From Anomaloglossus baeobatrachus (Eukaryota; Chordata; Amphibia; Anura; Aromobatidae), in NCBI RefSeq assembly GCF_048569485.1, contig NC_134360.1, forward strand, positions 206,011,953 through 206,075,952: 64,000 nt of DNA, given 5' to 3'. Of this stretch, positions 35,033 through 47,033 are shown piece by piece (the stretch's first letter is position 1; the number at the start of each line of letters is the position of its first letter). The notes beneath the pieces were generated by a model that searched no databases, was not told the DNA's origin, and worked only from the letters and a program-made list of their open reading frames with translations. Position numbers and translations under genes: made by a program.

Positions 35033-36276
35033 TGTGTCGCCCTGGGCAAGCCAGGGGACACAGGTCACAACACCACCACACCCCACACTCCAGGTAGGCA
35101 CATCACAGCTAACCAGAAATCCTTGTTGCCTTCCTCCAGAGGCTGATGATTCACACCATGGGGTGGGCCAGGCGGTTGGCTCCGCCCACCAAGGAGATCA
35201 CAGCTCTGGAGGCGGGAAGTACCAGGCAGAGAACCCCGGGCAGGGGAAGAGTGAAGTCTAGCTGAGGGCTAGAGTAAACAACAAAGAAGTGAAAGTGAAG
35301 GAAAGAAAAGTGGAAAAGGAGGAAAGCAAGAAGTGGTGACAGAGCAGAGAGGGTGCAAAGCCTGAGGGCCCAGCTTTGTGTAGGGCCAGAACAGCAAGGT
35401 CAGCGACGGCGGTGACCGTCTGGAGTGGGACCGTTTGGAAGTTCCTGGAAGGATCCCGTTGGCTGTGTGCCCGGTGGTCTGGAGCAGTGTTCCGAAGGAC
35501 AGTCAGCACCAGGGCAGGGGCCTCTCGGACCCCGGCAAGGCTAGGAGTCGCCAAATTTGCCGAATCCGTCAGTGAAGGGGACGTAGATCCCCCAACAACC
35601 AAGTCCCGATTGAAGGCAACAGCCCAACCTGAAGCAGAGAGACACCGCCACCGCCAAGGCACCAGTTTCTCAGGGCCAGCGCCTGCGGGCAAAGTGTAGA
35701 GCTCCTCCGGCCCAGATTGTAGTCGGGGAGCGGGTAACCGGAGGGAATCCACCGCTACCATCAGTCAAACATAGGTGCAAGGAAGAGGGACATCACCGTC
35801 AACTACCGGGAGTGCAGGTGCAGCCGTCTGTGGGACCGTCCTACCAGCCGTTTGGTTTACCGTACAAACTGTGTCCGTGTCTCAGGCTGAGTGAGTACCA
35901 CAGTGCCGCAAGGCACAGCGCTGCCCCCGCGTCCCTGCGCCCACAAGGCCCCGCACCTCCTTCTCCACCCCCGGGCCCCGGGATCACCAACCCCTACCCA
36001 CGGAGGGGCAACACAACACCTGGCTGCTCCGCATCACCATCCCCGGGACCCCCGAATTGATCAGCGGTGGTGAAATCACCACAACCGTGGGTGGCGTCAC
36101 GAACTATAACAATCCCCCACACCCAACCACAAATCCCCTTTCACTCACGGGCGAGGAGTGTCGCTTGAGAAACCCTGGGATCCGGCCCACAGCTCGAGCC
36201 ACCACTGAGCAGCTGCCGGACCCGAGCAGAAGAGGGTGAGCGCGGTGTGCTGACACCCTCCTCCCCGCCCGCGACA
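35033..36276 (+). repeat. 3' LTR
   Basis: 1,244 bp, the same length as the 5' LTR. It follows a purine-rich tract and is followed by the target duplication TTTC. Confidence 0.9.
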
Positions 36277-36280
36277 TTTC

Positions 36281-36718
36281 CACAGTAGTAAAATATTTCT
36301 ACAAAGTTATACAACCAATATAAGCCTGTCTATATAGAAATATTCCTGTAATGCAGTTATAGCATTATTCCAAGACACCGCTTTTTGCACTTAAATATAT
36401 GCTGTCAAAAGACATTGTGGGTACTGGGAGGCCGCCATAGCTGCAGCTACACGCTGTGCTCTCCGGGGCTCATACCTAATATCATCCACATTATTCTACT
36501 TGTAATCCATATCCACAATTTGCATACATGCTTCAATACATAATTGTGTCAGGCAATCATTGCAATTACCTATTAGTATTATTATTTATTGCATATTCCC
36601 TGATGGATGATATTCTAGCTGCTGCTGTTTTTCTAAGTATCAGAATGGATATGTTTACACTGTTACCTGCCGATAGGAGAAGTGGCCAGCAAGTGTTTAT
36701 TCTACATAAGATATATAT
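36281..36718. other. Intronic sequence, nothing recognised
   Basis: AT-rich sequence between two LTR fossils. No gene or transposon end noticed. Confidence 0.35.
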
Positions 36719-37945
36719 TGTCACAACATGGACTTAGGGAGGGTCCGGCGTGAGTGAAACATACAACAGACAGTGGTTTTATCAAAACAAACAAGGGGTG
36801 CATAGAGGACACAATAACAACGGTGGACCTTGATGCTGGTGAGAGGGAAGATGGACACTTCCTCCACTTACCTGCCGCTGTACCCTGCACTCCTAGCCGG
36901 TCCCTATACAGGTTCCTCACCTGTCGCCAAACAGGAATCTGAATCCCTGAGGAACCCTGTAGTAAGCCCTGGCTAGTGAGTGGGAAGGTAAGGATCACTA
37001 GTCCCACTACTGCATTAAAACAACACACCAAGGGAAGGTAAGACAGACAGGGGGAAAACAACAACCTGCAACTCAAAGGGAACCTGTCATGTCTCCTATT
37101 CCCTCCAACCCAACATGATTCGTATATGTATTGCTAAATTCCCTGCCTAACCAGCCTTTTTTTTAATGTTGGTCACTTAAATCCATGTTAAAAAAAAGTA
37201 TTTATAAGCTCTGTTTTTCTTATGCTAAGCTTTCGACTAGTCGATGGGGCATTTGTTCCCCAGACAAGTCTGCCCTCTCCGCATGTTAGCATACCCATCT
37301 GAGCGTGATAACATGATTTGTAAGAACTGGCGTAATCTCCAGCTCCATGTAAATCTTGTGCATGCGTGCGACTCTATTTTGACAAGTCCTCCACTTACGT
37401 GCCGCTGTACTCTGCCCTCCTAGCCAGTCCCTATACAGGTTCCTCACCTGTCGCTGAACAGGAACCTGAAACCCTGGGGGGCCCTGCAGTAAGCCCTGGC
37501 TAGTGAGTGGGAAGGTAAGGATCACTAGTCCCACCGCTGCACTAAAACAACACACCAAGGAAAGGTAAGACAGACAGGAGGAAAACAACAACACAGTGAC
37601 TCCAACAATTAGGCTGCAGTCAGTCACCAGTTCTGCAGCCTACACCGCCGCCAACAGCAAGGACTCCAGCAACTCCTTCCACCTCCAGGCCCTGAATCAA
37701 AATGGCCAAGCGAGTAACCGGCAACCTATGCTGAAAGCAGAAAGTATATAAAGGGACTGAAAGTGGTCAGAAACCAGAAACACCTGACCAGGAGACAGAA
37801 CCTGCTGGCAAGGAAAACTGACATTAACCCTTGCCACACCCAAAGAAAGAAGAAAACGTTTAGTATGTAGAGTCTAAGATGACAATGAGAGATTCTAGTC
37901 CTGATCATATGACTAGTCTCAGAATACAGAGAGACGATCGTGACA
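36719..37945. mobile_element. LTR-like fossil with internal duplication
   Basis: It begins TGTCACAACA and ends GATCGTGACA, with TATAT on both sides (36714-36718, 37946-37950). These flanks are low-complexity, so the duplication is only suggestive. About 210 bp near 36865-37075 recurs at 37388-37600 (shared words CCCTATACAGGTTCCTCACC and AAGGATCACTAGTCCCAC), with a T2-type fragment between. No coding sequence. Confidence 0.5.
37076..37372. mobile_element. T2-type MITE, left part only
   Basis: AAAGGGAACCTGTCATGTCT and the following 290 bp align with the left part of 38071-38862, including GACTAGTCGATGGGGC and CATCTGAGCGTGAT. The right end is absent. Confidence 0.65.
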
Positions 37946-38070
37946 TATATATATATTCTTATAGATATATAGCTGACATAGGTGATTGTAACAACAGGGT
38001 TCATATCAGAGTTGTAAATCGACTTTTCATCACCCAACAAAAAGATTCAACATGAACACACACCTAGAAC

Positions 38071-38862
38071 TTAGAGGGAACCTGTCATGTCTTCTATGCC
38101 CTCCAAACCAGCATCATTCGTATATGTATTACTAAATTCCCTGCCTAACTAGCCTTTTTTAATGTTGGTCACTAAAATCCATGTTTAGAAAAGGTATTTA
38201 TAAGCTCAGTTTTTCTTATCCTAGGCCTTTGACTAGTTGATGGGGCTTTAGTTCCCCAGACTAGTTGGCCCTCTCCACATGTTATCACACCCATCTGAGC
38301 GTGATCACACGATTTGCAAGAATCGGCGTCATCTGCAGCTCCACTTAAATCTTGCGCATGCGTGCAGCTACATTCGGTAATCTACGCTTCACGGCTTCAA
38401 AGTTGCACAGCGCATGACCATAATTACAGAAGACATCTATTCTTCGGTTTCTTGGTGTTCATGAGCCGTCTTCTGCTCTTCCGGACATGCGCAGTGTGCC
38501 ACGGAAGTCAGGAAGCATACACCCAACATCAGGGGCGCAATGTCGCTGCCGAATAGAGCTGCGCGCATGATTGTAGAGGGACGAATAGAACAGTAATGCG
38601 CATGCGTCTCAAGCGGCTGACGTCACAGAGCCAGAATGTTAGTGATAGGAGGCGAGATATATGGAGACGAAGCGTGGAGACAGTGTTATCTTCTGGGAAA
38701 CGTCCTGACCATAACCTGGAAGAGTTAATTTACATAAACTGATAAAAGATGATTTCTCAGAAAAAAGGCATCTGATGTGAGACATACCGGTATCACTTTT
38801 TAGCATTATGTAACCTGTATGCCCATATTAATAGTTTAATTGTGGTAACAGATTCCCTTTAA
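38071..38862. mobile_element. T2-type MITE, full length
   Basis: The left end TTAGAGGGAACCTGTCATGT and the right end GGTAACAGATTCCCTTTAA form the T2-like ends (TTAG on the left, TTAA at 38859-38862). The body is AT-neutral with no transposase. Confidence 0.68.
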
Positions 38863-39116
38863 TTCTTCATACTCTACTCTAGCATTTTGGCCTAGTTTTT
38901 GTTAAATTGTGACACTGTGTGATTTATCATGTGCTGTTCTTCATGTGAGGTTATATCTATATAAATGTAAGAACTGATATGCAAAACCATAGATTTCAAT
39001 GAGGGTGTACTTAGTTTTGCTCATGACTTTACAAAACCACATTATACACACAGGTCTGCGCACACTACACACATACAGTACATACACATTATGTATTGAG
39101 TGCGTTACAGCCTGAA
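38863..39116. other. Intronic sequence, nothing recognised
   Basis: Short AT-rich spacer with no recognised features. Confidence 0.35.
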
Positions 39117-39786
39117 GTGATCTCGGGGGAATCTGGGATCAGAAGGTCACAGCGTATTATGGATTGCACAGCCACTTTAGTGCCCACTCATTATTTACCC
39201 TGAGCTGGAGCGTTTTTAAATTCCATCAGATACTGAATGGGATAAGGTTCATTTCTATCCTGCAGTGTTCTAGCAAAAAGTTCTAATTTAAGCTGCAGAC
39301 ACTCACTTCTGCTATAAGTATCCACTCCTCACTCCTCCCTGTGCTGGCTATAGCTCATACCTATGCTGTCCATGTTGAAGGACAAATCTACCGAACAAAT
39401 CTAGGAGTGATTTTCTTTGTGTCTTTCCCCACCTGTTTGTCTTACCTACTTTGTGTTGTTGTAGTCTCACTGGCCCTCACTAGTCAGGGTGAGTTTAGGG
39501 CCAGCGAGGGCCTAGGCACTTGATCGGCGCACAGGGAAATGACCTGTCTAGGTACATTAGGGAGTGCAGGGATCAGCCTCATGTGAGTGTTAGGAGGTCA
39601 ACTCGCTTCCCTCTTCCCAGCACAACGGCATACCGTTGTATTGCGTACCCATTGTGTTGCGTCGCTCTCCGGGGGTCTTCCCCTCCTGCGGCGTAACTCT
39701 ACCCAGATGTTCTCGCTGTATTGCACCATTCGACAGGAGACCACTCGTCCCTGTTATAACACCTGTACAGTAGTTACACTGTGACA
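39117..39786 (+). mobile_element. LTR-family copy (fossil), plus strand
   Basis: It aligns in opposite orientation with the solo LTR at 59457-60102: GGATCAGAAGGTCACAG, CCACTCCTCACTCCTCCCT and the CTAGTCAGGGTGAGTTTAG segment recur. It ends CTGTGACA. No clean target duplication was found. Confidence 0.5.
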
Positions 39787-39836
39787 CGTTAGCATATTCA
39801 TAAGGTTCCATTAAAAGTGTATTCAATGGAGTCTTA

Positions 39837-40407
39837 AGGGGGTGTTACACGCAGCGACATCGCTAGCGATATTGCTGGTGAAAACACCCACCCCCGTCGT
39901 TTGTGTGTCACAGGCAAATCGCTGCCCGTGGCGCACAAAATCGTTTTGGAGCCGTCACACATACTTACCTGCCTAGCGACATCGCTGTTGCCGGTGTACT
40001 GCCTCCTTTCTAAGGGGGCGGTTCGTGCGGCGTCACAGCGGTGTCACTAAGCAGTCGCCCATTAGAAGTGGAGGGGCGGAGATGAGCGGGACGTAACACC
40101 CCGCCCATCTTCTTCTTTCCTCTTTGCCGGCAGCCGCAGGTAAGCTGTAGTTCGTCGTTCCCGAGGTGTCACACATAGCGATGTGTGCTGCCTCGGGAAC
40201 GACGAACAACATGCGTGCTCAACAATCAACAATTTTTTAAAAAGGAACGACGTGTCAACGATGGACGATAAGGTGAGTATTTTCCATCGTTAACGGTCGT
40301 TCCTTGCTTTCACAAGCAACGACGTCGCTAACGATGCCGGATGTGCGTCACGAAATCCGTGACCCCGGCGATATATCGTTACATCCGTCATTGCGTGTAA
40401 TGGGGCC
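39837..40407. mobile_element. GC-core MITE, copy 9
   Basis: The left end is AGGGGGTGTTACAC and the right end GTGTAATGGGGCC, within TTAA on both sides (39834-39837, 40408-40411); the exact TTA/TAA frame is ambiguous by one base. GGGGCGGAG is present in the core. Confidence 0.78.
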
Positions 40408-40715
40408 TTAAGTTATAGATGTAACAGTTGTTATATTGACAAGTTGCCTCATTTACTTTGTATTGGAGTAGCCGGATTATACAGTTTGTGAACGAATGAC
40501 CATTACTCAACACGAACGTTTGTGAATCCAAAACTTATTTTTACTATATGTGTATGTTGCCCCGTTACCTTATGGTTTCCCCCTCTAATATCATAATATT
40601 CAATATTAGGATATAAAATTAAATAATTCCAAGAGAGAAGGATAAAACAGCACCTCCAGAGTTCAGATTGTAACAATCATGCAATAGAACAGGCTCAGCA
40701 AGGAATAACCTTTTA
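40408..40715. other. Intronic sequence, nothing recognised
   Basis: AT-rich spacer between two MITEs; nothing recognised. Confidence 0.35.
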
Positions 40716-42154
40716 GGCTCTGTGCGCACTGGGAAGTGGAATTTTCTTGAGAAAATTCCGCATGCCCTCAAAGATTACCGCACCCGCGGTAAAAAACCGC
40801 GGGAAACCGCACCCGAAAACCGCATGCGGTTTGCCGCGGTTTGCTGCGGTTTTACCGCGGTATTATTCGCGGTATTGCCGCGGTTTTGCCGCGTGCGGGT
40901 TGGGATGTGCTTTATTGCATTCAATGCAATAAAGCACATTGAAGAAAAAAAAAAAAAAAAAGTCATTTAATTCTGAGAGTAGATAGACAGAAGAATAGAT
41001 AGAGGGATAGATAGACAGACAGAGGGATAGATAGATAGAGAGATAGAGGACAGATCGCTACATTTCCCACGGTCGGCAGTGAGTTCACATTACCGGCCGT
41101 GGGAAATGACCGGTAATTACCTCTGCTGCATTCAGCCTGTCTCTGTGACAGTCGCGGCTGGATGGAAGCAGCGCTGGACGTCGGACCTGGATTACGCCGG
41201 AGCTTTGGTGCGGGAGGGGTTAATAAAATGGTGAACGAGGCTTGTTTGTTTTATTTAAAATAAAGGATTTTTCGGTGTCTGTGTTTTTTTCACTTTACTT
41301 ACGGGTTGATCATGTCAGCTGTCACATAGACGCTGCCATGATCAAGCCTGGGGTTAATGGCGGTGGTCCCCCACCATCATTAACCCCTTGTATTACCTTG
41401 CCACCACTGCTACACGGTGGCAAGAAGAGCCGAGGACACGCCGGTATTGTCGCATATTGCATGCGACAGTGCCGGGGCAGCTGCGGCTGATATTCTCGGC
41501 TGCCGGAGGGGGAGTGAGGCGGGGGACATTATCCCTGCCCCTCTCCCTCCCCAGCCTGAGAATACCGGGCCGCCGCTGTGTGCTTACCTCGGCTGGAAGG
41601 TGAATATGCAGCGGAGCCCACGTTCTTTGTTTTCTATATTTCTGTTTTCTTTCTATGTGTGTTCTATGTGTCTGTGTCTATGTGATCTATGTCTGTGATG
41701 TCTGTGTCTGTGTCTGTGATGTGTGTGTTTACTCTCTGCACGGCTTCCTCTTCCTGTAATGACATCACTTCCCTGCAAAACCGCAGACAAGCGATGTACA
41801 TTACCGGAGGTAAACCGCGAAATACCGCAGGGAATAACGCAGGAAAACGCAGTGAACCGCACAGAATTTGCTGCCTGCGTTATTCCCTGCGGGATTTCAT
41901 GATTAACATTGAGTCAATGGAGGGAAATCCCGCAGCGATGTGCGGAAAAGAAGTGACATGCACTTGTTTTTGCTGCGGGATTTCCGCAGCAAAACACGCA
42001 GCTGTCAAATTCCGCCCAGTGCGCACAGGATTTTTTTTCTCCATAGGCTTTGCTGGTGATTCACTGCAGAGATGTTATCAACATTTTCTGCAGCGAAACA
42101 TGCAGCAAATCCGCGGCAAAATCCGCGAAAAATCCGGTAAGTGCGCACATAGCC
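40716..42154. mobile_element. MITE-like element with GTGCGCAC ends and CCGCGG cluster
   Basis: The ends GGCTCTGTGCGCAC and GTGCGCACATAGCC are inverted, flanked by TTA and TAA. Near each end are CCGCGG- or CCGCAG-rich palindromic stretches (40778-40905, and 41810-42140 with CCGCAG/CTGCGG pairs). The middle holds an A-run, GATA-like repeats (40979-41050) and GC-rich unique sequence. No transposase frame. At 1.44 kb it is long for a MITE. Confidence 0.68.
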
Positions 42155-42667
42155 TAAGTAAAGGTACTTGGGAATTCAAAAATATATATCTCTATACCAA
42201 GAAATATACATATATAAATATACATACTATATATAAATGCGCAGGGGACTCATTCTAATAGATACAAACGTTGATTTTATACAATGATATTCTGATAATC
42301 TGCCCCTCACTGGATCAAATATTATAGGATTTTATTGTTTTATTGGATTTTATATTTGTTTTTCAAGCACTTTTTATTGATTTTCTGGATCTAGGCGCTA
42401 GAAAACAACAATACCATCATCAGGAACATAAAGCATGTAGAGAATATTTGACGCATGCTGGAACCCCCATGCTTGCTGCATTTCAATGAATGTTTTGACC
42501 TGAAGACCCTCCAAAGAGTACGATTTGGTCAAAGATGAACGATCCATGCGGCCCAGTTTTCTTTCATGTTCCCAGGCCCCTTTATAACAGTTTTTTATGG
42601 TTCCTTATACGGGAAGTTTTAGTTAAAGGTAACCTGTTATGGTAGGTTATGGTGGTTTTTTTTTATA
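42155..42667. other. Intronic sequence, nothing recognised
   Basis: No gene or transposon end recognised. Confidence 0.35.
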
Positions 42668-42757
42668 TTAACACTAGAAGTCCCAGAGAGGGGTCATTTA
42701 ACATTTCTACCATTGGAACCCTATGGAGCTCGAAATTCCTGGGACTTCTAGTGTTAA
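42668..42757. mobile_element. 90-bp TTAA MITE
   Basis: TTAACACTAGAAGTCCCAG and CTGGGACTTCTAGTGTTAA are near-perfect inverted ends, including TTAA on both sides, around a core of about 50 bp. The arms could form a stem. Confidence 0.85.
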
Positions 42758-42840
42758 ACCGTCCCCAATGTGTTTTAAATGATGCAATGTGCATCACTAA
42801 CATGGTTTAAAAATAAAAATAAAAATTCCATGTATTTATC

Positions 42841-43393
42841 TTAAAGGGAACCTGTCACCACTTTTTTGGCCTATAAGCTGCGGCCACCACCACCGGGCTC
42901 TTATATACAGCATTCTAACATGCTGTATATAAGAGCCCAGGCCGGAGGTATAACATAAAAAATACTTTATAATACTTACCCAACGGTCGCGCGGTTGGCC
43001 TTATGGGTGTCTCCATTGTCTGGTGCCGGCGCCACCTCTTTTGTCCATCTTTGTACTCCTTCTTCTCTAGCCGCGGTGCATGACGGGTCCGACGTCATCC
43101 ACACTCACCAGCATTCAGGTCCTGAGCAGGATCGGCGAGTGTGTATGACGTAGCCGCGTCATGCAACCAGGTTTCAGAAAGAGGACGAAGATGGCCGAAA
43201 GAGGCGGCGCCGGCACCGGAGACGCCCATAAGGCCCACTGCAGCGACCGTTAGGTAAGTATTATAAAGTGTTTTTTATGTTATACCCACGGCGTGGGCTC
43301 TTATATACAGCATGTTAGAATGCTGTATATAAGAGCCCGGTGGTTGTGGCCGCAGCTTATAGGCCAAAAAACTGGTGACAAGTTCCCTTTATA
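42841..43393. mobile_element. T2-type MITE with long inverted arms
   Basis: TTAAAGGGAACCTGTCACCA on the left and TGGTGACAAGTTCCCTTTA on the right are the classic T2-like ends. The arms extend about 100 bp and contain GGGCTCTTATATACAGCATT, itself followed by a palindromic partner. The same family gives 61008-61902. Confidence 0.85.
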
Positions 43394-43590
43394 AAAAGAC
43401 TCAATATGCTTAGGTGAATGCAGTACAGACCTTAAGTTTCAGTTACAGGGGTGGTGCTTTTGTGGGATCAGTCACTGTCACTCCTCTGGGGCAGGAGTGT
43501 AAAGGCCACGGCTGCTTCAGGATACAGTCATCATAGGTGATTACATCTGATAATGTGTATATAGTGTATATGTATGTGGTATATAGTGTA

Positions 43591-45153
43591 CAGTCATGGC
43601 CAAAAGTTTGAGAATGCTACAAATATTAATTTTTACAAAGTCTACTGCTTAAGTTTTTCTAATGGCAATTTGCATATACTCCAGAATGTCATAAAGAGTG
43701 ATCAGCTTAACAGCAATTACTTGCAAAGTCAATATTGGCTAAGAAAATGAACTTTAACCCCCAAAACACATTTCAACATCACTGCATTCCTGCCTTAAAA
43801 GGAGCAGCTAACATTGTTTTAGTGATTGTTCCATTAACACAGGTGTGGGTGTTGATGAGGACAGGGCTGGCGATCAATCAGTCATGATTAAGAAAGAATG
43901 ACACCACTGGACACTTTAAAAGGAGGCTGGTGCTTGGTATCATTGTTTCTCTTCAGTTAACCATGGTTATCTCTAAAGAAACACGTGCAGCCATCATTGC
44001 TCTGCACAAAAATGGCCTAACAGGGAGGAGTATCGCAGTTACAAAGATTGCACCTCAGTCAACAATCTATCGCATCATCAAGAAATTCAAGGAGAGAGCT
44101 TCCATTGTTGCCAAAAAGGCTCCTGGGCGCCCAAGAAGGACCAGGAAACGCCAGGACCGTATCTTAAAACTGTTTCAGCTGCGGGATCGGACTACCAACA
44201 GTGCCGAGCTAGCTCAGCAATGGCAGCAGGCTGGTGTGAGTGCTTCTGCACGCACTGTGAGGCGGAGACTCTTTGAGCAAGGCCTGATTTCTAGGAGGGC
44301 AGCAAAGAAGCCATTTCTCTCCAGAAAAAACATCAGGGACCGACTGATATTCTGCAAAAGGTGCAGGGAGTGGACTGCTGAGGACTGGGGTAAAGTCATT
44401 TTCTCAGATGAATCCCCTTTTCGATTGTTTGGGACATCTGGAAAACAGCTTATTAGGAGAAGAAGAGGTGAGCGCTACCACCAGTCTTGTCTCATGCCAA
44501 CTGTTAAGCATCCTGAAACGATTCATGTGTGGGGTTGCTTCTCAGCCAAGGGAATCGGCTCACTCACAGTCTTGCCGAAAACACAGCCATGAATAAAGAA
44601 TGGTACCAGAATGTCCTCCAAGAGCAACTTCTCCCAACTCTCCAAGAGCAGTTTGGCGCCCAAAAATGCCTTTTCCAGAATGGTGGAGCACCTTGCCATA
44701 AAGCAAAGGTGATCACTAAATGGCTCATGGAACAAAACATAGAGATTTTGGGTCCATGGCCTGGAAACTCCCCAGATCTTAATCCCATTGAGAACTTGTG
44801 GGCAATCATCAAGAAACGGGTGGACAAACAAAAACCAAAAAATTCTGGCAAAATGCAAGCATTGCTTATGCAAGAATGGACAGCTATCAGTCAGGATTTG
44901 GTCCAGAAGTTGATTGAGAGCATGCCAGGGAGAATTGCAGAGGTCCTGAAGAAGAAGGGTCAACACTGCAAATATTGACTTGCTGCATTAACTCATTCTA
45001 ACTGTTAATATAACCTTTTGGTACTCATAATATGATTGCAATTATATTTCTGTATGTGATGTAAACATCAGACAAACAATTAAAAACCAGAGGGCAACAG
45101 ATCATGTGAAAATATAATTTTGGTGTCATTCTCAAAACTTTTGTCCATGACTG
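43591..45153 (+). mobile_element. Tc1-like transposon, 1,563 bp, near full length
   Basis: The termini CAGTCATGGCCAAAAGTTTG and the inverted CAAAACTTTTGTCCATGACTG are flanked by TA (43589-43590, 45154-45155). It carries a complete-length but defective transposase gene (43963-44978). The TIRs differ at only a few positions, suggesting a fairly recent insertion into the intron. Confidence 0.95.
43963..44978 (+). pseudogene. Tc1-like transposase, disabled
   Basis: The first part (43963-44592, 209 residues) has the paired-type helix-turn-helix region, a GRPRR motif at residues 55-59 and the first catalytic Asp at about residue 149 (FSDES). The second part lies in another frame up to 44978, starting near ENTAMNKEWYQ. 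It has QNGGAPCHKA, where the family has Asp before GAPCH, and SPDLNPIENLW with the final Glu. The gene therefore carries one frame change near 44577 and has lost the second catalytic Asp (to Gly). The ATG at 43963 is chosen because MVISKETRAAI matches the family opening. Confidence 0.9.
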
Positions 45154-45159
45154 TATGTA

Positions 45160-45356
45160 AGTCCACATGCACACGTTGAGTATTTGAGTATTTAGTGAGT
45201 TTATTACCCCAGTACTTGTAGCCAAAACCAGAAGTGGGTGAAAAATACAGTGGTGCCCATGTTTTTATTATATCTTTCCTCTAATTGTTCGATTCCTGGT
45301 TTTGGCTACAAATACTGTTGTAAAATATTGACCAAATACTGAACGTGTGATCGTGG
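45160..45356. repeat. Small fold-back repeat
   Basis: ACACGTTGAGTATTTG and CCAAATACTGAACGTGT, and CTTGTAGCCAAAACCAG and CTGGTTTTGGCTACAAA, are inverted pairs. The element abuts the Tc1 copy. The tRNA-like GTTCGATTCC inside it is part of the loop, not a tRNA. Confidence 0.7.
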
Positions 45357-45357
45357 C

Positions 45358-45735
45358 ATAATTGTCATGCATGGACTAGGGGATGTCCGGGGCATGGCAC
45401 AACACAGAGGTATAACGGGGATGGAAAGGGAGAGGAAGACCATGATGAGAAGTAGCGAGGGATGGGACACCTCCTGACACTAACCTTTGTCTGGCCCCTG
45501 AGCTCCCCTAATGTCCCTATAGTAGCCCTTCTCCTTGTTGCCATCACGTGCCTAGTCCCTACTGTCCCTCCACTCACCCTGTCTAGTGCCAAGGCTGGTG
45601 AGTGCATTAGACGTCACTGCTATTATAATATAACACAGGGGAAGGAGGACAGACAGGGGAACATAGACGAAAGGATATCACACAAACATGACTGCTGCAG
45701 CCAAACACCAGGGCTGCAGACGACATGGCTCCAAC
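45358..45735. mobile_element. LTR-family fragment (fossil)
   Basis: It shares the CACGTGCCTAG...CTGGTGAGTGC layout and CT-rich tracts with the LTR-like units at 59457 and 36719, but is diverged. Ends not defined. Confidence 0.35.
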
Positions 45736-46097
45736 AACAGATCTCCAGCATCATATTTACTTTAGAAAGATATTTACTTATAAAATTGGTGACGTGTCCA
45801 GCACTTATTTTACTTGTTGTATACTTTTTTTGTGAGGGGTGGTACAAAGGTAGCATTAATACTTTTCAAAGGGTCACAGTTCCAAATGACCTTTTAAGGA
45901 GACACTAATATTTTCTAAAGGGGTCATTCCAGGTGCATTATATACTTTAAGGAGACTCTCAGGGGGCATCATTACTGAGTTAGGGATTCAATACTTGCTT
46001 TGTCCCAAGAACTAAGAAAAAGACTGATGGCACATCTTACCTTTCTAATCTGACCTGGTGCATACTGCATACTGAGCATGAAACATACAGTAGTAAC
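45736..46097. other. Intronic sequence, nothing recognised
   Basis: AT-rich; no features recognised apart from scattered words shared with the fold-back repeat that follows. Confidence 0.35.
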
Positions 46098-47033
46098 AAA
46101 AAAGAGACAATTGCACACTATAGTGCTAAGATATGTGTAACAATGGATATGGCAATATAGACATGCTTTACTGCTATGAAAGATATGTAAGAATTGAGAT
46201 ACTTAGCACACAAATATGGCCAGTTTTATGTGAGCCCAACAGCCAGCGGCAAGGCGCCCTCTTTTTGTTGGGTCCCTATCAAACGAATGCCTCTTTTTGG
46301 GTTAAAAACTTTACAATTAATGGGCGGACAGGAACCTGCAAATGGAGAATTAAAATAGCTTGAGGATGAATAGCAGGAGTGCTCAATCAGAAGGCATAAC
46401 CCTGTAATCTAAGAAAAAGACTGATGACACATCCTTCTGTAACAAATATGTAGATACTCTGGAATCTGATTGTGTGGAATATAACAAAACTGAGACAAGG
46501 ATTGGGTAAATACTATGTATTAACAAATAATAAACAGTGTAAATAATAGAATAACAGAGGCAACTACAAATTAAATTTAAGTGCAACTGCACTAATATGT
46601 AAATGTTCAGACAGCATATGCAGTATTGCGCACAGCAAACAAATTTGCGAAAGGCCAGAATAATATGCCAAAGTACTCTCAGCAAACTAGTGATGAATGT
46701 TCAGCATAATTTGCACAGCAAACAGGTGGTGAATGTCGAGAATAATATGCACAGCAACAAGGGGTGAATGGCCAGAATAATGTTCTGGATAAGAACACTG
46801 ATCACTAACCGAGACGCTAGTTCTTACAGACCAAGGAAGTGTTAGCACTTCTCCTAGGACTCTTGAAGTGAGGGAACCAAGCAAGGATCAGGATAATCCC
46901 GTAGACTACAGGCAGCTGAACAGTACTGAGGCTGAGCACAGGATAAACACTCAATAGCATGAAGTCCAGAACTGACTTAGGTGCCAGTAGCACAAAATAC
47001 TCAGGCAAGGAATGGATCCCGGACCGCAACTTA

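Larger units (their letters stand above)
32039..36276 (+). mobile_element. Short LTR retrotransposon (fossil), looks whole in outline
   Basis: Two 1,244-bp direct LTRs (32039-33282, 35033-36276) bound a 1,750-bp internal region. A 4-bp duplication TTTC flanks the element (32035-32038, 36277-36280). The LTRs begin TGTGTCGCC and end GCGACA. A primer-binding-like TTGGCGTCACGAACAGGAT follows the first LTR, and a purine tract (CTAAGGGGGAA) precedes the second. The internal region has one gag-like frame and no protease, RT, RNase H or integrase motif, so it must have relied on enzymes from elsewhere. About seven LTR differences in 1.24 kb indicate a recent insertion. Confidence 0.88.

Noticed and set aside
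45280-45300. tRNA B-box-like GTTCGATTCC
   Set aside because: No A box or cloverleaf around it; it lies in the loop of a small fold-back repeat.
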